In this document: positions 35,689 through 36,266 of the stretch, piece after piece
Layout: each line of letters opens with the position of its first letter
Position numbering within the stretch: position 1 is the first letter of the stretch
Assembly (NCBI GenBank): GCA_913776045.1
Contig: CAJYOI010000056.1
Location: 1-36,266 of the forward strand
Origin: an uncultured Sphingomonas sp.
GTDB taxonomy: Bacteria > Pseudomonadota > Alphaproteobacteria > Sphingomonadales > Sphingomonadaceae
Direction: 5' to 3'
DNA length: 36,266 nucleotides
Made by a program: the position numbers and the translations under genes
The notes under the pieces: model-generated
The model's database searches: none
Told to the model about the DNA's origin: nothing
Seen by the model: the letters and a program-made list of their open reading frames with translations, nothing else

Positions 35689-36266
35689 CACCCTTCCCGG
35701 TGTACCGCAAAGCCCTGCCATGACTGGTTGGTCGGCATCAGTTCCAGCGTGTTGATATTGAGGTGCGGCGGCAGCGTCGCGACCCACAGCAGCGTGTCGG
35801 CGATATCCTCGGCGGTCATCGGGTCCACGCCGCCATACAGCTTGTCCGACGCTTCCTGGCTGCCGGTACGGACCAGCGTGAATTCGGTCTCGACCATGCC
35901 CGGTTCGATCGATGTCACGCGCACGCCGGTGCCGTGCAGGTCGGCGCGCAGGTCCAGGCTGAACTGGCGGACGAACGCCTTGGTGCCCGCATAGACGTTG
36001 CCGCCGGGGTAGGGATAGGTCGCGGCGACCGACGACAGGTTGATGATCGCGCCCTTGCGCGCGACGAGAGCCGGCAGCAGCGTGTGGGTGATCGCGACCA
36101 GCGCGGTCACGTTGGTGTCGATCATCGTCCGCCAGTTGGCAAGCGATGCCTTCTGGGCGGGCTCCAGCCCCAGCGCCAGGCCGGCGTTGTTGATCAGCAG
36201 GTCGATCTCGGCGAACGGGCCCTCCAAGCTATCGATCGCGGCATCGCGCGCGTCGTCGTCGCGGAT
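35688..36266 (-). CDS. SDR-family dehydrogenase, YdfG-like (N-terminus outside window)
   Basis: The frame is open to the window edge and gives 192 residues: LLINNAGLALGLEPAQKASL (NNAG), NLSSVAATYPYPGGNVYAGT with the Ser, then YAGTKAFVRQFSLDLR (YxxxK), followed by VRVTSIEPGMVETEF. The C-terminal INTLELMPTNQSWQGFAVHR closely resembles E. coli YdfG, an NADP-dependent 3-hydroxy acid dehydrogenase that reduces malonic semialdehyde. The TGxxxGxG cofactor motif is expected just beyond 36266. Coupled to the epimerase gene by a one-base overlap. Confidence 0.9.
   Translation of the reverse strand: MRDDDARDAAIDSLEGPFAEIDLLINNAGLALGLEPAQKASLANWRTMIDTNVTALVAITHTLLPALVARKGAIINLSSVAATYPYPGGNVYAGTKAFVRQFSLDLRADLHGTGVRVTSIEPGMVETEFTLVRTGSQEASDKLYGGVDPMTAEDIADTLLWVATLPPHLNINTLELMPTNQSWQGFAVHREG

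Overview
The window is high-GC DNA whose gene content points to an alphaproteobacterium of the Sphingomonas type. Pointers are several TonB-dependent receptors (TBDRs), a LacI/TBDR/MFS glycan-uptake gene set, a periplasmic aldehyde oxidoreductase operon, a PAS-GGDEF-EAL-PilZ protein and short palindromic intergenic repeats. The assignment is by gene style only. There is no rRNA, tRNA, CRISPR array, intact transposase or phage gene.

Layout. 1-2806: the 3' half of uvrB, a HigB/HigA toxin-antitoxin pair whose toxin frame carries an early TGA, a PRC-barrel protein and a small lipoprotein. 2807-3492: no ordinary gene, but an apparent compact RNA unit: an 18-codon ORF behind a 14-nt perfect Shine-Dalgarno sequence, a foldable three-way junction starting right after its stop codon, a second hairpin and a strong terminator, followed by an 82-bp palindromic repeat. 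3493-9264: a small conserved-looking protein and thyA on the minus strand; a PAS-GGDEF-EAL-PilZ protein and ligA on the plus strand. 9427-14309: a large TBDR followed by a LytS-type histidine kinase and a LytTR response regulator. 14492-18284: a three-subunit molybdenum aldehyde oxidoreductase (PaoABC-like) operon on the minus strand.

18495-20568 is a graveyard of a carbohydrate locus: the N-terminus of a GH6 glucanase with an 11-G frameshift, joined tail-to-tail to a frameshifted and truncated LacI regulator, then two LacI-type operators exactly 21 bp apart, the C-terminus of a TBDR and the C-terminal half of an MFS sugar transporter. Every gene is broken, yet the regulator-operator geometry is still readable.

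20555-28472: a GDSL esterase lipoprotein divergent from an ABC ATPase/FtsX-like permease pair, a second copy of the 82-bp repeat, a minus-strand run of alcohol dehydrogenase, exonuclease-BRCT protein and hemerythrin protein, and a membrane-anchored metallophosphoesterase. 28595-33095: an intact regulated import unit in which a TetR repressor diverges from a TBDR and MFS permease, with a perfect palindrome over the candidate TBDR promoter. 33208-36266: prfC, an aldose 1-epimerase-like protein and the 3' part of a YdfG-like dehydrogenase.

The most unusual object is the 2890-3190 sORF plus structured RNA, followed by the decayed GH6/LacI/TBDR/MFS locus.
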